NCBI RefSeq assembly: GCF_000090795.2
Contig: NW_003546283.1
Location: forward strand, 26,848-90,847
Length of the DNA: 64,000 bases
Reading direction: 5' to 3'
Source: Amphimedon queenslandica
Taxonomy: Eukaryota; Porifera; Demospongiae; Haplosclerida; Niphatidae
In this document: positions 42,118-54,026 of the stretch, in pieces
How the letters are laid out: each line of letters opens with the position of its first letter
How positions within the stretch are numbered: position 1 is the first letter of the stretch
Translations under genes and position numbers: made by a program
Notes under the pieces: model-generated
Seen by the model: only the letters and a program-made list of their open reading frames with translations
What the model was told of the DNA's origin: nothing
Databases searched by the model: none

Positions 42118-42682
42118 GTAGTTCACACCACGCCACAGCTACACCAGTTTCAGTATCCAGTCCCTTATAGACAGTCTTAAACGATCCTCTTCCGATCTCT
42201 TGCTCGTATTTCACGAAACGGCCGGTAGGAGACGTGTTAACAATGTGTTCCTCTACCTCCAAGGTCTCCAGAACCTTCTTCTTTACTCCGTCTTGAGAGT
42301 CCTGAATGGGCGGGGTAACTCCTCCCCCAACAGGCCCTCCATCTTGTTTTTGTTTCTCTGGTTCCGTGGGTAACACCTCTTCCTTTGATGATACAAAGTG
42401 CACATTCGTCTCTCCTCCATTTTCAATGATGACGCCATTAGGCCGAGAAGAAGATCCCATAGTTTCAACGTCTGGTAAGTTGTGAGTTCCAGACTGCTCA
42501 TCTTCTTTAGCCAGAGAAGAAACATCAGCAGGTCCTGGAAATATCTTATCACCTACAACAAGGAGTCCTTTTGACAATAAAGAGGATGAGGATTGATGTG
42601 AAATGGGTTGGGCTTCATTCAAGTGATTGTTAGTGGTGGGCTCCTCGGGAATGACTGCTTGGCCCTGGGTACTTGTTGTCAT
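33870..42682 (-). CDS. WNK: WNK (with-no-lysine) serine/threonine kinase
   Basis: Chloride-sensing kinase that activates SPAK/OSR1 and cation-chloride cotransport. ATG at 42680-42682 ([15 protein letters not shown]), after an acceptor TTTTAG. The kinase domain has [20 protein letters not shown], with the atypical catalytic Lys in SFKTV, and Cys replacing the usual Lys in VAVAWCEL. It also has [19 protein letters not shown] and [20 protein letters not shown]. Next comes a PF2/OSR1-C-like domain ([19 protein letters not shown]), then a Ser-rich region. A second PF2-like module follows ([20 protein letters not shown] ... [13 protein letters not shown]), with RFxV/I-type docking motifs ([17 protein letters not shown]). 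The tail has a short coiled coil ([17 protein letters not shown]) and a poly-Gln tract, ending at TGA 33870-33872. The P-loop exon appears twice around a 10-N gap, which is an assembly duplication. Confidence 0.95.
34554..34615 (-). repeat. Poly-glutamine (CAA/CAG) tract in the WNK C-terminus
   Basis: About 17 consecutive Gln codons, mixed CAA and CAG, followed downstream by further Q-rich runs within the last WNK exon. Length variation between alleles is expected. Confidence 0.9.
36247..36302. repeat. (AAT)n microsatellite in a WNK intron
   Basis: About 18 AAT triplets directly downstream of the donor of the preceding exon in gene orientation. Confidence 0.95.
39818..39978. mobile_element. 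160-bp TIR element T1, copy in a WNK intron
   Basis: Same element as 31414-31573 and in the same window orientation. It includes CACCTCCATTTAACGGACAG and ends GTGTCCATTACATAATG. The right terminus is more diverged than in the other two copies. Confidence 0.8.
39995..40090. repeat. Cluster of TACATGTA/GTACATGTAC palindromes in a WNK intron
   Basis: Overlapping self-complementary GTACATGTAC units recur several times within about 90 bp. Shorter versions occur in many introns across the window (for example 21240, 38265, 39130, 43290, 47100). Confidence 0.85.
41612..41955. repeat. Assembly duplication, copy 1 (WNK P-loop exon plus flank)
   Basis: 344 bp that repeat at 41966-42343 with scattered, mostly silent substitutions and a shorter (CT)n tract. 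The two copies abut a 10-N scaffold gap, as expected for two haplotypes placed in series. Confidence 0.9.
41956..41965. other. Assembly gap (10 N) between duplicated WNK exon copies
   Basis: Ten N inserted between two near-identical sequences; a scaffold join rather than a measured gap. Confidence 0.95.
41966..42343. repeat. Assembly duplication, copy 2 (WNK P-loop exon plus flank)
   Basis: Matches 41612-41955. The (CT)n tract is longer (42027-42113), and the encoded protein differs at one position (GVKKKVLE against GIKKKVLE). This copy is continuous with the N-terminal coding sequence and is the one to keep in a gene model. Confidence 0.9.
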
Positions 42683-44110
42683 ATCTAAAATAAAGGAGAA
42701 GGAACGGGAATTAGGGAGAGGGGGAGAAAAAGCACACACGTAATGATGACATTATGACATATCCAAGCAGTTGTTTACAAGAAGTTTGACAAAATAAATT
42801 AAAAGATTAAACAGAGGCACGGGTGCATGCCACAACTCACAAAGCATTTGTAACGTCTATGGACTGAGATTACCATGAAATAATAATACACAAACCAAAA
42901 AGAGTCAGTACCACATAAACAACTTTAATCCCCCCTCTCTCTCTCTATTTCCTCTTGTCTATGTCATTTCCTTTCTTCATTTACTTGATAATGTAAATGT
43001 ACACAGCCTCTCCCCCCCTCTCTCTCCCTCTCTCTCCTTCTCTACCACAGTGTACAACTTCATACTACAAACCTAGTTAACACTCTGTGAATAAACAGGT
43101 TTCCAAAACCAGTTTATTATTCCCCGTATCCTGTGCCACCAGTCCAAGTATAGTAATGATGCACAGGATTGCACAACAAAATGGTTTACAGTAAAAGGCA
43201 GCTGCACCAATGAAAAACAGGTACTGAATGAAACAGAGACCCCAAAAGTACGAGCAGATGTACATGTAAGATACTAAAATGGTGAAGTACATGTACATGT
43301 ACATACAGAGGATGTGGATGCGTGTGAGACATGCAACGGCCCTTAGAAATCAACAAGTATAAAATGAATAGAAGAGTGTTAATGATTAGCACACACTCAG
43401 AGAACTTGGCACCATCAACTCTACCAGTACATGTACCACAGTCTTCCTGTTCCCTTTGTCCATTAATATCCATTACTGTATCAAAGCCCCACATTACAAT
43501 ACTGAATTAATGCATAACCAGTGAGGAAGCTTTCGATTTAAAATGGATTATAATTAAATTAGTATGTACTTGATCTAGTCCAAGAGGAGTAGGTTTGGTA
43601 TTTTGTTTGACAACTTTCTCTTTGTTTCTCTCCCTGTATGTCCAGTATCCACGTAGTAAGCAATATAAATAAACGAAAAATAATTCTAAATAGAAAAGAG
43701 AGGCTTGACATTTCCTTACCCAAACACAAAAGGGGGACGGGAGGTGAATGGAAACTCCTCTCTCTCTCTCTCTCTGGAATTATAGAGAGAGGCCAAGAGG
43801 AGGGCAGTAAGAGAAGAGATATACTCCCTCTACCTCTCTTTCTCTAAGAACTCGGCTCCTTGTCCCTCTGCTAAAAGAGCAACATAAAGAATAACTGGAT
43901 AAAAGAGAAGGTAGAGGATCACCACACACAACGCCAAGAAAGAGAGGTGTGGCCTGTTTGATTTTCGAAGGTGTGGCCGACCCGCCCCAAAGGCAAATAG
44001 ATCTACCGCATTAGGTCTAATTTTTACTTTCTGAGTAAAAATGATATTTCAAGAGCACGTTTTGTCACGTGGGTATAATATAACAACGCCCATTTTCATT
44101 TGAATAAAAA
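42683..44110. promoter_or_regulatory. Divergent upstream region WNK / GTF3C1
   Basis: 1.4 kb between start codons. It probably includes a WNK 5' UTR intron, because an acceptor lies 2 nt before the ATG. It holds CT-rich tracts (42930-43050, 43760-43780), TACATGTA clusters near 43260-43310, and a GC-richer segment near 43960-44050 adjoining the GTF3C1 ATG. No further ORF is convincing. Confidence 0.5.
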
Positions 44111-45662
44111 TGGCGTCTGTTTTGGATGTTGTTCTTGACGAGATTGGTCTTTCTGGACTAGAAGGTTTGTTAAAACTATTTTAAAAGACTTCAATAATTC
44201 CTCAGGTTGCACGCCTGGTCAATTATGGGACCATCTCTTGGCTCGTTCTCCTCCCCTTCCCCTTGATGTCTCCTCCTCTTCTGTTAGAGAATATCTCTGG
44301 GCTCAGATACTCACCTTTACTAAAATGATCAGAATATACAAGACCATCTCACCACTACCTCCACAGGAACCATTTCCTAAACACAAAGTATATACATGTG
44401 CATGTGCATGTACATGTATATTTATACACGACCAAATTTGGGTTGCATACACTGATGGTGTCCACAATTGTCACAGGTATTGGAGAGTGGTGCCTTTTGG
44501 GAGGAGTTTGTACCAACTCACAAGAACAAGATGATAGTGGATATTGAGAGAGGAGTGAAAGGATCCTGTACCTCTTATTACGAGAGAGAAGACATCACCA
44601 GTGACATATTGTCCTCCTCGAATAGGTCATTGAAGGAGGTTGAGGAAAAGTAAGACGAAGCATATGTATTTTAAAAGACAGGAAATTTGGGTTTTTAGTT
44701 TTAAAATTTGATGGATCTCATCAAAATTTGTATGTACAGTGTTCAATGTGTTGCTTATAAAATGAGCTTTTAAAGTATGCTCTCTTCCTCTCCAAGGTAT
44801 GGTAAGGACTCCATTGTCCTCGTTGGCTCTCAAACCTGCCGTGAGAGGTCACTCTTTCCGTCACACTTAGACCCCTCTCTAGTGCCTTCCGATATAAAGT
44901 ACTCACTTCTTGAGATTGTTGGGATCTCTCGGTCCCGTGGGATCTTCAGGACAAGCATCACGAAGAACTATTTGGGTATTGATCCTCGTAGCACCTTTCA
45001 CTTTGTGAAGGTTCTGACTAAAATGGATCTCGTTGATGTCAAGGTTGGGATTTTATGGTAAAATGGTTGCAGGTGAAAATGAGCTCCTTTTTTTCTTTCC
45101 TTTCTCTCCTTACCCCCGTCTCTCTTAACTCCTAAGGTAATGAAGTTAAAACCACCTCAAGCAAAGTCCCTTCAATCAATTCATGTCGTCTTTCTCAAGA
45201 GGTTCTCTCCTCAGTATTATGGTTTTGGTAAAATGAGTACCAGCGATCAGATATTGTATGACATACTTTTAACATCTCCTAATCACACTGCTCCTCTTAA
45301 ATTTTGTCGCGAGAAAATGGTACTTGAAAATTAGTACACGTAAAGTTTTGGATACTCTTTTAGGGTAAACGGCTATTCAAAGTGACTAAGACTGCCTTGG
45401 TGGCTAGTGGAGCTATTGAAGTGTTATACCCCAGCGGTAGCAGCTGCCCTGAAGATGAGGAGGAGGGAGAGGGAAATAAAGAGCCGCTCATTAGATTAGT
45501 ACAAGAACCACCTGCTATAGAGGATAGTGGCAGCAGTGTCACTGATGTTAAAGATGAAGATGATGAGCAGGAAGAACTGGCACAAGGTATGTGTATTTAA
45601 TTTATTATTATTATTATTATCATTATTGTTGTTGTTGTTATTAATTATTATTATTATTATTA

Positions 45663-45698
<36 letters not shown>

Positions 45699-48600
45699 TG
45701 TACAGGTAGTCTGTCTATTGTTGCTGAGCTTCCATTGGACATCCAAGCATATCGTGTTATTGATGACAGTGGACCTACTGGAATAACAATGAGAGTAATC
45801 AACCTTAATATAATGTACAGTACCTCATTTAAGAACATGTATATGTATCAGAAAATTATTAAAAATGGAGAATTCTCTCCTTTTCATTTTTGGCGAAATT
45901 TGGCCAAAGTCACTGTACTATAGTACAGGGACTTTGGTCTGATTTTGGAGCAACTTTAAAAATTCATAAAAAATCCAATTTTGATTGGAATCAGCTCAAA
46001 CTTTCTACACAACATAAGAACATGTATATGTATCAGAAAATGTAATAAAATTGGAGAATTCTCACCTTGACATTTTTGGCAAAATTTGCCCGAGACCATG
46101 TACTATAGTACAGGGACTTTTGTCTGATTTTGGAGCAACTTTAAAAAGTCGTAAAAAATCTAATTTTGATCGGAATCAACTCAAAATTTCTACACAGCAT
46201 AAGTACATGTATATGTATCAGAAAATGTAATAAAATTGGAGAATTCTCACCTTGACATTTTTGGCAAAATTTGCCCGAGACCATAGTACAGGGACTTTTG
46301 TCCGATTTTGGAGCAACTTTTAAAAATTGTAAAAAATCTAATTTTGATCGGAATCAGCTTTAACTTTCTACATAACATAAGAACATGTATACATGTACAT
46401 GTATGTATGAGAAAAAATTATAAAAATGGTGAGTTATCTCCTTTTCATTTTTGGGGAAATTTGAGTACATAGTTTATTTATTTATTTATTTATTTTTAGG
46501 ATTTTACCCAAAGAACATTTAAAGTGAATCGCTACATTTGTCGCTCTATGGCAAACAACTTGATAAAGAGAGAGTCAATCAGCTCCCTATTGATGGACTC
46601 TGGAGCATCTAAAGTTAGGGCAATTAAGTAAGACACACCCACAAATACACACAACACTTGTACCTCTCTTAATGGACACTCTCTATAGCGTACACCTCCA
46701 TTTAACGGACAGCACCTAGTGTACCAATTACATTCCTTACTGTATAAAATAACCTCCACATAAAGGACACCTCTGTATAACAGAGACACTTTCTTGACTC
46801 AAAGTGTCCATTATATAGAGGCACCATTGTATTGATTCACACTTCTCCTTCCTTCCCCCATCCTTCCTTTCCCCTCCCCCTCTCTCTCGTAGCCTAATCT
46901 CTCAGAGACACGTTATGGACAATAAATCCGTCATTGATTTTGAGGCTGAAAGAGCAAAGAACCCAAACCAGCCATTGCTCCAGTCTCCTCTTCAAACCGG
47001 CTGTGACATTGTCCATCCCAAACACCCTTCCTCCTCTAAGCCTCCAAAGAGGAAGAGAATTAAACTTGATACCTCAAAGTAACCAAACGTGTATAGATAC
47101 ATGTACATGTACATGTACACACGGTTTTTGTATTTCAAAAATAGAATGTCAACCTTATAAAATTTTTTATACATTAATTTTGTCATAGGGAGCTAGGTGG
47201 GGCTATTTCTCCTCTTGCCCCTCGACCAGTTTCTGAAGAACCTTCTCCAACAATGGAAACTGAAACGGAGACAAAACCTATTGAAAAATGTAAATGCATT
47301 ATTTATTATTATTTATTATTATTATTATTATTATTTATTAGCTAAGGCATTGACACTGAATCAGCTAAAAAGGGTTAATCTGATAATGACTTTTATGAAC
47401 GAAAATAGAATAATTGAAAACACGGTAGCACTTAGAAATGTAAGCTAGACCACACCCATGATTTAACCACACCCATCCCACAGTATTTGAAAGAGAAAGG
47501 AAGCATCAATTTTTTGGATAAAAGAACATTGGCAAAGTAATTAATAAAGCATTAATTAATTGTATTCTCCGCCCACTTCACTAAAAGACTCTTAAAAGTG
47601 TTATTGGACAGTGGACAGATCTGTAAAGAAGAGTTTAGTCTCCCTTACTTTAACACTAACAAGCAGGTAGTACATATACATGTATACTAGTGTATTACAT
47701 TATACATGTATACTAGTGTATTACATTATACATGTATACTAGTGTATTACATTATACATGTATACTAGTGTATTATATTATACATGTATACTAGTGTATT
47801 ACATTATACATGTATACTAGTGTATTACATTATACATGTATACTAGTGTATTACATTATACATGTATACTAGTGTATTATATTATACATGTATACTAGTG
47901 TATTACATTATACATGTATACTAGTGTATTACATTATACATGTATACTAGTGTATTATATTATACATGTATACTAGTGTATTACATTATACATGTATACT
48001 AGTGTATTACATTATACATGTATACTAGTGTATTACATTATACATGTATACTAGTGTATTACATTATACATGTATACTAGTGTATTACATTATACATGTA
48101 TACTAGTGTATTACATTATACATGTATACTAGTGTATTACATTATACATGTATACTAGTGTATTACATTATACATGTATACTAGTGTATTACATTATACA
48201 TGTATACTAGTGTATTATATTATACATGTATACTAGTGTATTACATTATACATGTATACTAGTGTATTACATTATACATGTATACTAGTGTATTACATTA
48301 TACATGTATACTAGTGTATTACATATACATGTATACTAGTGTATTACATTATACATGTATACTAGTGTATTACATTATACATGTATACTAGTGTATTACA
48401 TTATACATGTATACTAGTGTATTACATTATACATGTATACTAGTGTATTACATTATACATGTATACTAGTGTATTACATTATACATGTATACTAGTGTAT
48501 TATATTATACATGTATACTAGTGTATTACATTATACATGTATACTAGTGTATTACATTATACATGTATACTAGTGTATTACATTATACATGTATACTAGT

Positions 48601-51600
48601 GTATTACATATACATGTATACTAGTGTATTACATTATACATGTATACTAGTGTATTACATTATACATGTATACTAGTGTATTACATTATACATGTATACT
48701 AGTGTATTACATTCTTCTTTCTTTAGTACACTATCTATTATTTGTCTGAGATTTCTCAGTCTCAAATTGAAGAGTACAAGACAGGTCTTGGTGCAAAACT
48801 TGTAAAAATCTGCTTTAGAAAAGCTGAGGTACAGTATACCTGCACATGAGCTAATGTAGTGTCCTATTCTTCCTCTCTCTCCCCTCCCTTCCCTTTAGTG
48901 TGTTTCTTCTGATGATGATGAAGGTGATAATGATGATCCTGTCAAAACTCCAAAGGTTTCTGTCATTCATATCTCTTTCTCTAACCACGCCTCCTTTCTA
49001 TTTATACAAACAGGTTCTTACCTGTTCGAAGTTTCAGCGTCTCAAACACCTTCACTTATATTTGTGGATTTTGCTCCATGGGTTTCAGCCCATCCATGAT
49101 TCTGAGACTCTGCCCGATGCTATAGAGACTGGATATGATTCAGTGGCGGCCATTTTTCCCGAAGCCACTTACCCGTGGATGGGGAGTGTGTCTCAATTGC
49201 CTCTGGCAAGCAGAGAGAGTGGGAACTTGAATTTATCCGATGTGTTGTATCACATGCCTTTGTCACTACTGAACATAGTAGGCATCACTTCTTCAAGGAT
49301 GGTAAGGATGTTATCAAGTGTATTTAGTGGATTAGTTTGTTGGGGAATTGGCTTTAAAATTACCCTCTGTTTAAGTGCCTTACTATTTATCAGCACCTCT
49401 CTCTCTCTTTTTGACAGAGTTCTAAGAAATCAAGGTATATTACTGACGAGACTTACAGTAAAGTACCTTTTCACTTGCTGCCTAATAAAATAAAGAAACT
49501 GATCTCTACCAAAGAGTAAGAACTCAATGATAGATAGTGTCTATATTAATGGCTACATGTTCATGACAGCCGGGATCAGTATACGTTAAGGAATGAACTG
49601 GAATCACTTGCTTCAATGAAGCTACTGATTTTAAACCATGACCCAACTCTGGTTAAAAGACATGTAAGAAAGGTATTCCATTTATGGGCATGTGTTTCTC
49701 TAATCTCACTCCTCTCTCTCTCTCTCTCTCTCCCCTCTCTCTCTCTCTATTCTAAAGGTTACAGTGAGTCTTAACTATAACTTAGAGATACTAGATACAA
49801 CTGCTGCTAATCCTCGACACTCATTCTTTCTCTCGGAAGCAAAGAAATTATTTCCGGTCTTGCAGCACCCACTCTCTTCTCTTAAAACTTTAGAGCATTA
49901 CTGGTTTACGCTTCGTAAAATATGCATTGCCACGCCCATTACAATCTGTGAGTTATGCAGATATTTTATATTCATGTATCTTTGAATGAACGATAATGGT
50001 AATTAAAGTCATGTGATTTTCATGTGATTTTTAGCCAGTGGCAGGTTGAGCAGTAGAAATAGTTCGGGTAGATTTGACGTCTACCCATTGCCTCATACAA
50101 AATTGAAGAATAGAGTAGCAAATTTTGAATTTGATCAGAAAGGATTTGGAGCAGGTGGGATCCCACCGTCTCTCTTCTCACACAATTTGAAAAGGTGGTC
50201 TATGCATCAGAATAGGGAACCCTGGGCATGGGAAAGGGGCGGAGTAAAGGGAGGGGCTCGTTTGGGAAAGATTTCTGCCTCAACGAAACAGTTACTTCAT
50301 TCTGGTGGGCGTGGCTTAAAACGAAACAGAGCAAGGAAAGCTTTGAAAAGTTAGAATCTATAAATAGTAACGGTGTGGTTATTTATAGTATCGCTCCTTC
50401 TCTTGCTTCAGTTGCCCATAAAGTTCACCAGAAAGCAAAAGAGAAGACAAGTATAGCATCACTCGTATCTTTAAAACCTTATAAAGGTAAGTCCTCTTAT
50501 TTTTATTGAATTTATGTACATGTACAATGTACATGTAGGTTTTAGTCCAGAAGATATAGCTGCTCTTAGTTTAAGAACAACTAGAGAGCGATCAGTGTGG
50601 TTTCCACATGAAGATAATTTCGTAAGAGTATTGTTTTCATGTTCTTGGTTTTTATGACTTTTCTCGTAGATCCTTCTAACGTATCTTGCTACGAGAGTTC
50701 TTCTCAAATTAGGTCATCCTCCTACTCACCAGAGCAAACTCAGAGATGCACTTCACAAGCAGTTCAAGGTTCTCGCTTATTGTACCCTGTTCTTGTTGAA
50801 CCTCCTCCCTCTCATCTCTCTCTCTCCCCCTCCCCCCCCTCTCTCTCTTGTAGTCTTCAAGTGATAAAAATGTCCCAGTCATACACAGGAGACTCATTAG
50901 ATTATTAAAGATGTACTCTAATGACAGCCTTGAGCTAACCATCAATGAAATACTTGAAGAAATGGTACAATGTATATACATGTAATAGCATCCTTTTCAC
51001 ATGAGCCATGCATTGTAGCTTTAAACTTTATTTGTAGCAGCTCAAACCTTCATGAGAGTCATGATTGCTCATAAGAGTATGTTATTATTATTAATTGTGT
51101 TATTATTCCAGAGCTCAATGAGTCGTTCTGTACCTGATCAAAACTTTGATTCCATTTTAGAGTTCATTCTCAGTCGCTATGTGTAAGTCCGCTCCATTCT
51201 GGGAAACCAGTTTTAATTTCTTGTTATGCCCCAGGTCACATGACGGTCACATGATCAATATTTCCCTTCAAACTAATACCCAGATACTCCCGTCAACCCT
51301 TGAGGAACTAGCTGAAGACTATGTACTGCCATCACTGACTGAGGTACTACATATACCTCCACCTATTAATAACTGGTTATACCTGATAGGATATCAAGAC
51401 TGATGAGTTTGACTCGTTAACACATATTCAGACTAACGTCCTGGATACTATACTGGTAATGCACAAGATAGATAGTACCCAGTTCACATGTACATGTGTA
51501 CTTTTTGTCACAATCTGTTCTCTCTCTCTTTCTCTTTCAGGCTGTGGTTGGTCCTGATTCTGATGGCATTGAATCCTACGACATTTACAAACTCTTGGAA

Positions 51601-53675
51601 ACTTTTCCTGAAGTAATCAACAACAGAAAACATGCACAATCTATTCTTTATATTCTTTTATCCTCCAATTAATTCGTGTACATACAACTGTATGGTGCAC
51701 ACTTAGGCTGATATACAACGAGTCATAAATTGTCTAAAATCCCGTTTGTATGTAGCTGGAAAGGTAGGTACATTTAAGTATAAATGGCATGTGTTAATTT
51801 TTTGCTCTTTTTAGAAAGCAACTCCAGGCACAACTACAGGAGTGTTAGACAACAGAGGGTTAAAATTAGGAGCTAAGTAAAGCTTATAAACCTATAGTAT
51901 CATGTTCCTCAATGTTTTATCTTTGTTAGTTTATACCAGCTGTTTGATGGCCGTTACGGTAAAGAATTTTTCAGTCAATTGAGTGAGGCTTTAGCTTCAT
52001 CGTCTGAGAAGGATTTTGAAATTAAAACTGATGCTATATCTGGCGGTCAAGTCTCGTACCTCATTTATCAGCTGCTAGAAAATCCTTCAATTAGGAACAG
52101 AGTAAGAGAGAGGAGGACAGTAAATGTGTATTGATATTTCTATTAAAATTTTATTTTTATTTTATTTTCTAGAGTGTTTGTGAGCCCCAGTTTGCCGATC
52201 CCCTACTCATCAACGATCCTAACAGCGTCTTGTCAAGAAACCTTGTTCAGTTAGCAATGGCGGAAGTTGAAGCCGGCGAAGAGGAAGACGAAGAGAGAGA
52301 AGGAGAGAGGAACATGGAAGCTCAAGAATCAAACATACAAGAAGAGATGGAAGTGACTACTGAAGGAGAGAGTTTAAGAAAGAGCAGTTTGGAAAGAAGA
52401 GGATTAGCTCAAGAGCACCAGGGACATGCTAAACCCCACACTTCAGGTCCTATGATGAAAGCCGGTATCGGTACTTTACTGAATATTGATGAGTCATCTC
52501 ACCTGCAGCATGGAATGCTGCATATCAGACCCCCTGTCAATATTGGGTGCTTGCTGGACCCCTTGGATGAAGAGGAAAAAGGAGAAAAGGAAGTTTTGGG
52601 TGTCGGCTTATCGGAAGAAGTTTCTTTTGAGTCTTTTGCTGCCTTTGCTTCTACTCATCTTGGTTACTCTTCTGTTGCCATAGAAACAGCAAGACAGATT
52701 TATACTATCATTGATGGAGCCGGTAACAAAGGGGTTGCCATGGAAACGCTGAGGAAGAGAACTACTGAGCAAGAGAGAGAGGAGGGAAGAGATTTTGTGA
52801 AAATTCTTCAAGATCTGATCAACTTTGATCTGGTCAGTGGATGCATGTTAATTGTGTACTGCTTTTGGAGGATAAGTTATGGTGTTATAGACCATACCAA
52901 AATAATGATATTAGCACTTTTATAGAAAGAAGTGTTAAGAAACAAATAATTTCTTTCCCATTTAGGAATGGTTTCATCTCAATTCCTTATTTTTCAGATC
53001 TTTAGGGTTGGTACTGCATTTACCCTTTATGTATCCACCAGTCATAAGACCAGCTGGTATTTTAAACTAGATAATGAGGAGATACCGATTAGACCATGGA
53101 TACAGAAAGAAGAACAGGAATCAAGTATTCTTCCTCAATTTCAAGACGGAGTCCTTTCTTACATAATTACCCATCCTGGTGTCACCATGGCAAGTTTTCT
53201 AATTATTTGGTAGTCACTGAAATTATTTCTTTCTTATAGGTGGCATTATTGGATCACTTTAAAGGTGTTCTTCAGAGAGTCAGTCTAGAGGACATATTAG
53301 AGGTGGTGTTTTTTAGAATTTTTAAAATTTTTCAAAAATCAGGTCAAAGTCCCTGTAGGCCTGTACATTAGTACAGGGACTTTGCCAAAATTGAAAATGG
53401 AAAATTCTCCATTTTTATATTCTTTCCTGATGCATATACATGTTCTTTTGTTGTGTGGAAAGTTTGAGATGATTCCAATCAAAATTGGATTATTTACGAA
53501 TTTTTAAAGTTGTTGCTAAACACTACCATTTACTATTACTTGTTTTTAGAATCTTTTAATTGGAAACTGCATCAAGAAATACACTTTAGTACAGACCCCC
53601 ACAACGACAAGCTCCTCTCCCTTTTCAAAGCTTTCTTCATCAATTATTAGAAGTAAAATGGTGTTTAGTATATAA
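44111..53675 (+). CDS. GTF3C1: General transcription factor 3C subunit 1 (TFIIIC largest subunit)
   Basis: B-block-binding subunit of TFIIIC, required for Pol III transcription of tRNA genes. Start MASVLDVVLDEIGLSGLEG, then WDHLLARSPPLPLD, GVKGSCTSYYEREDITSDIL, YSLLEIVGISRSRGIFRTSI and HVVFLKRFSPQYYGFGKMST. These match the N-terminal winged-helix region in order. Middle exons give KFQRLKHLHLYLWILLHGFQ and VLYHMPLSLLNIVGITSSRM. Later ones give PRHSFFLSEAKKLFPVL and RERSVWFPHEDNFILLTYLA, the latter matching the Myb-like segment of human GTF3C1. C-terminal exons give LHIRPPVNIGCLLDPLDEEE, TSWYFKLDNEEIPIRPWIQK and VALLDHFKGVLQRVSLEDIL. The last exon ends at TAA 53673-53675. More than 20 exons; a few in the variable middle (about 50040-50490) are uncertain. 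Introns host a minisatellite, satellite family B and a T1 element. Confidence 0.92.
45604..45697. repeat. (ATT)n-rich intronic tract in GTF3C1
   Basis: Nearly pure TTA/ATT repeats occupying a short intron between exons at about 45595 and 45705. Confidence 0.9.
45838..46450. repeat. Satellite family B, about 3 units of 185 bp, in a GTF3C1 intron
   Basis: The landmark ATATGTATCAGAAAA recurs near 45841, 46026 and 46211, with a degenerate fourth near 46400. Units share with family A the block AACTTTCTACACA(A/G)CATAAG...TATGTATCAGAAAATGTAAT, but otherwise differ (GGAGAATTCTC, TAGTACAGGGACTTT). It is therefore a diverged relative. Confidence 0.88.
46661..46824. mobile_element. 160-bp TIR element T1, copy in a GTF3C1 intron
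   Basis: Third copy of the element at 31414 and 39818. Ends are CCTCTCTTAATGGACAC and GTGTCCATTATATAGAGG. The interior is nearly identical to the WNK-intron copy. Confidence 0.82.
47677..48713. repeat. 26-bp minisatellite, about 40 copies, in a GTF3C1 intron
   Basis: Head-to-tail 26-bp units beginning TACATGTATACTAGTGTA and ending TTACATTA. They fill the intron between the exon ending AACAAGCAG (about 47665) and the exon starting at about 48727. Variation is minimal: five units have C to T (TATATTA), and two units lack 2 bp near 48324 and 48609. The unit is built of short palindromes (TACATGTA, GTATAC, ACTAGT). Confidence 0.97.
53325..53525. repeat. Solo family-B satellite unit in a GTF3C1 intron
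   Basis: A single inverted unit with TAGTACAGGGACTTTG, AAAATTCTCCATTTTT and TTGTGTGGAAAGTTTGAG. It is related to the 45838-46450 array but isolated. Confidence 0.75.
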
Positions 53676-54026
53676 TACTGATGTCAGAAATCCTACCATT
53701 AGGTTGTCATGATGATGATTTATCAGTTTCAATATGTTTTGAAGCTATTCTTTCAGCTGAAGTTTTATGGGCTAAGCAAAAATGAATCAAGCATATACAG
53801 ATCTACATACATACAGTTATTTATATTTATTCCTCTCATTTATATTATTGGAGCACATTATCACTCCATTATGACTTATAAGCAGTTGATTGTAGCATGA
53901 TTTGCGGAGCTCACTCACTGTAAATTCAATTCAGAAGGGAATGGGTGGGTTTGTTTACAATTGAAACAAGCGATTACAATTTTCTTGATTTTTTTCTTAC
54001 AAAGACAGAGATTGAATTGGTGAAGC

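Noticed and set aside
42700-44100. Additional small gene between WNK and GTF3C1
   Set aside because: Short ORFs here overlap TACATGTA or CT tracts, and no pair joins with consistent phase.
47677-48713. CRISPR-like regular short repeats
   Set aside because: Repeats are directly adjacent with no spacers, in a eukaryotic intron. This is a minisatellite.
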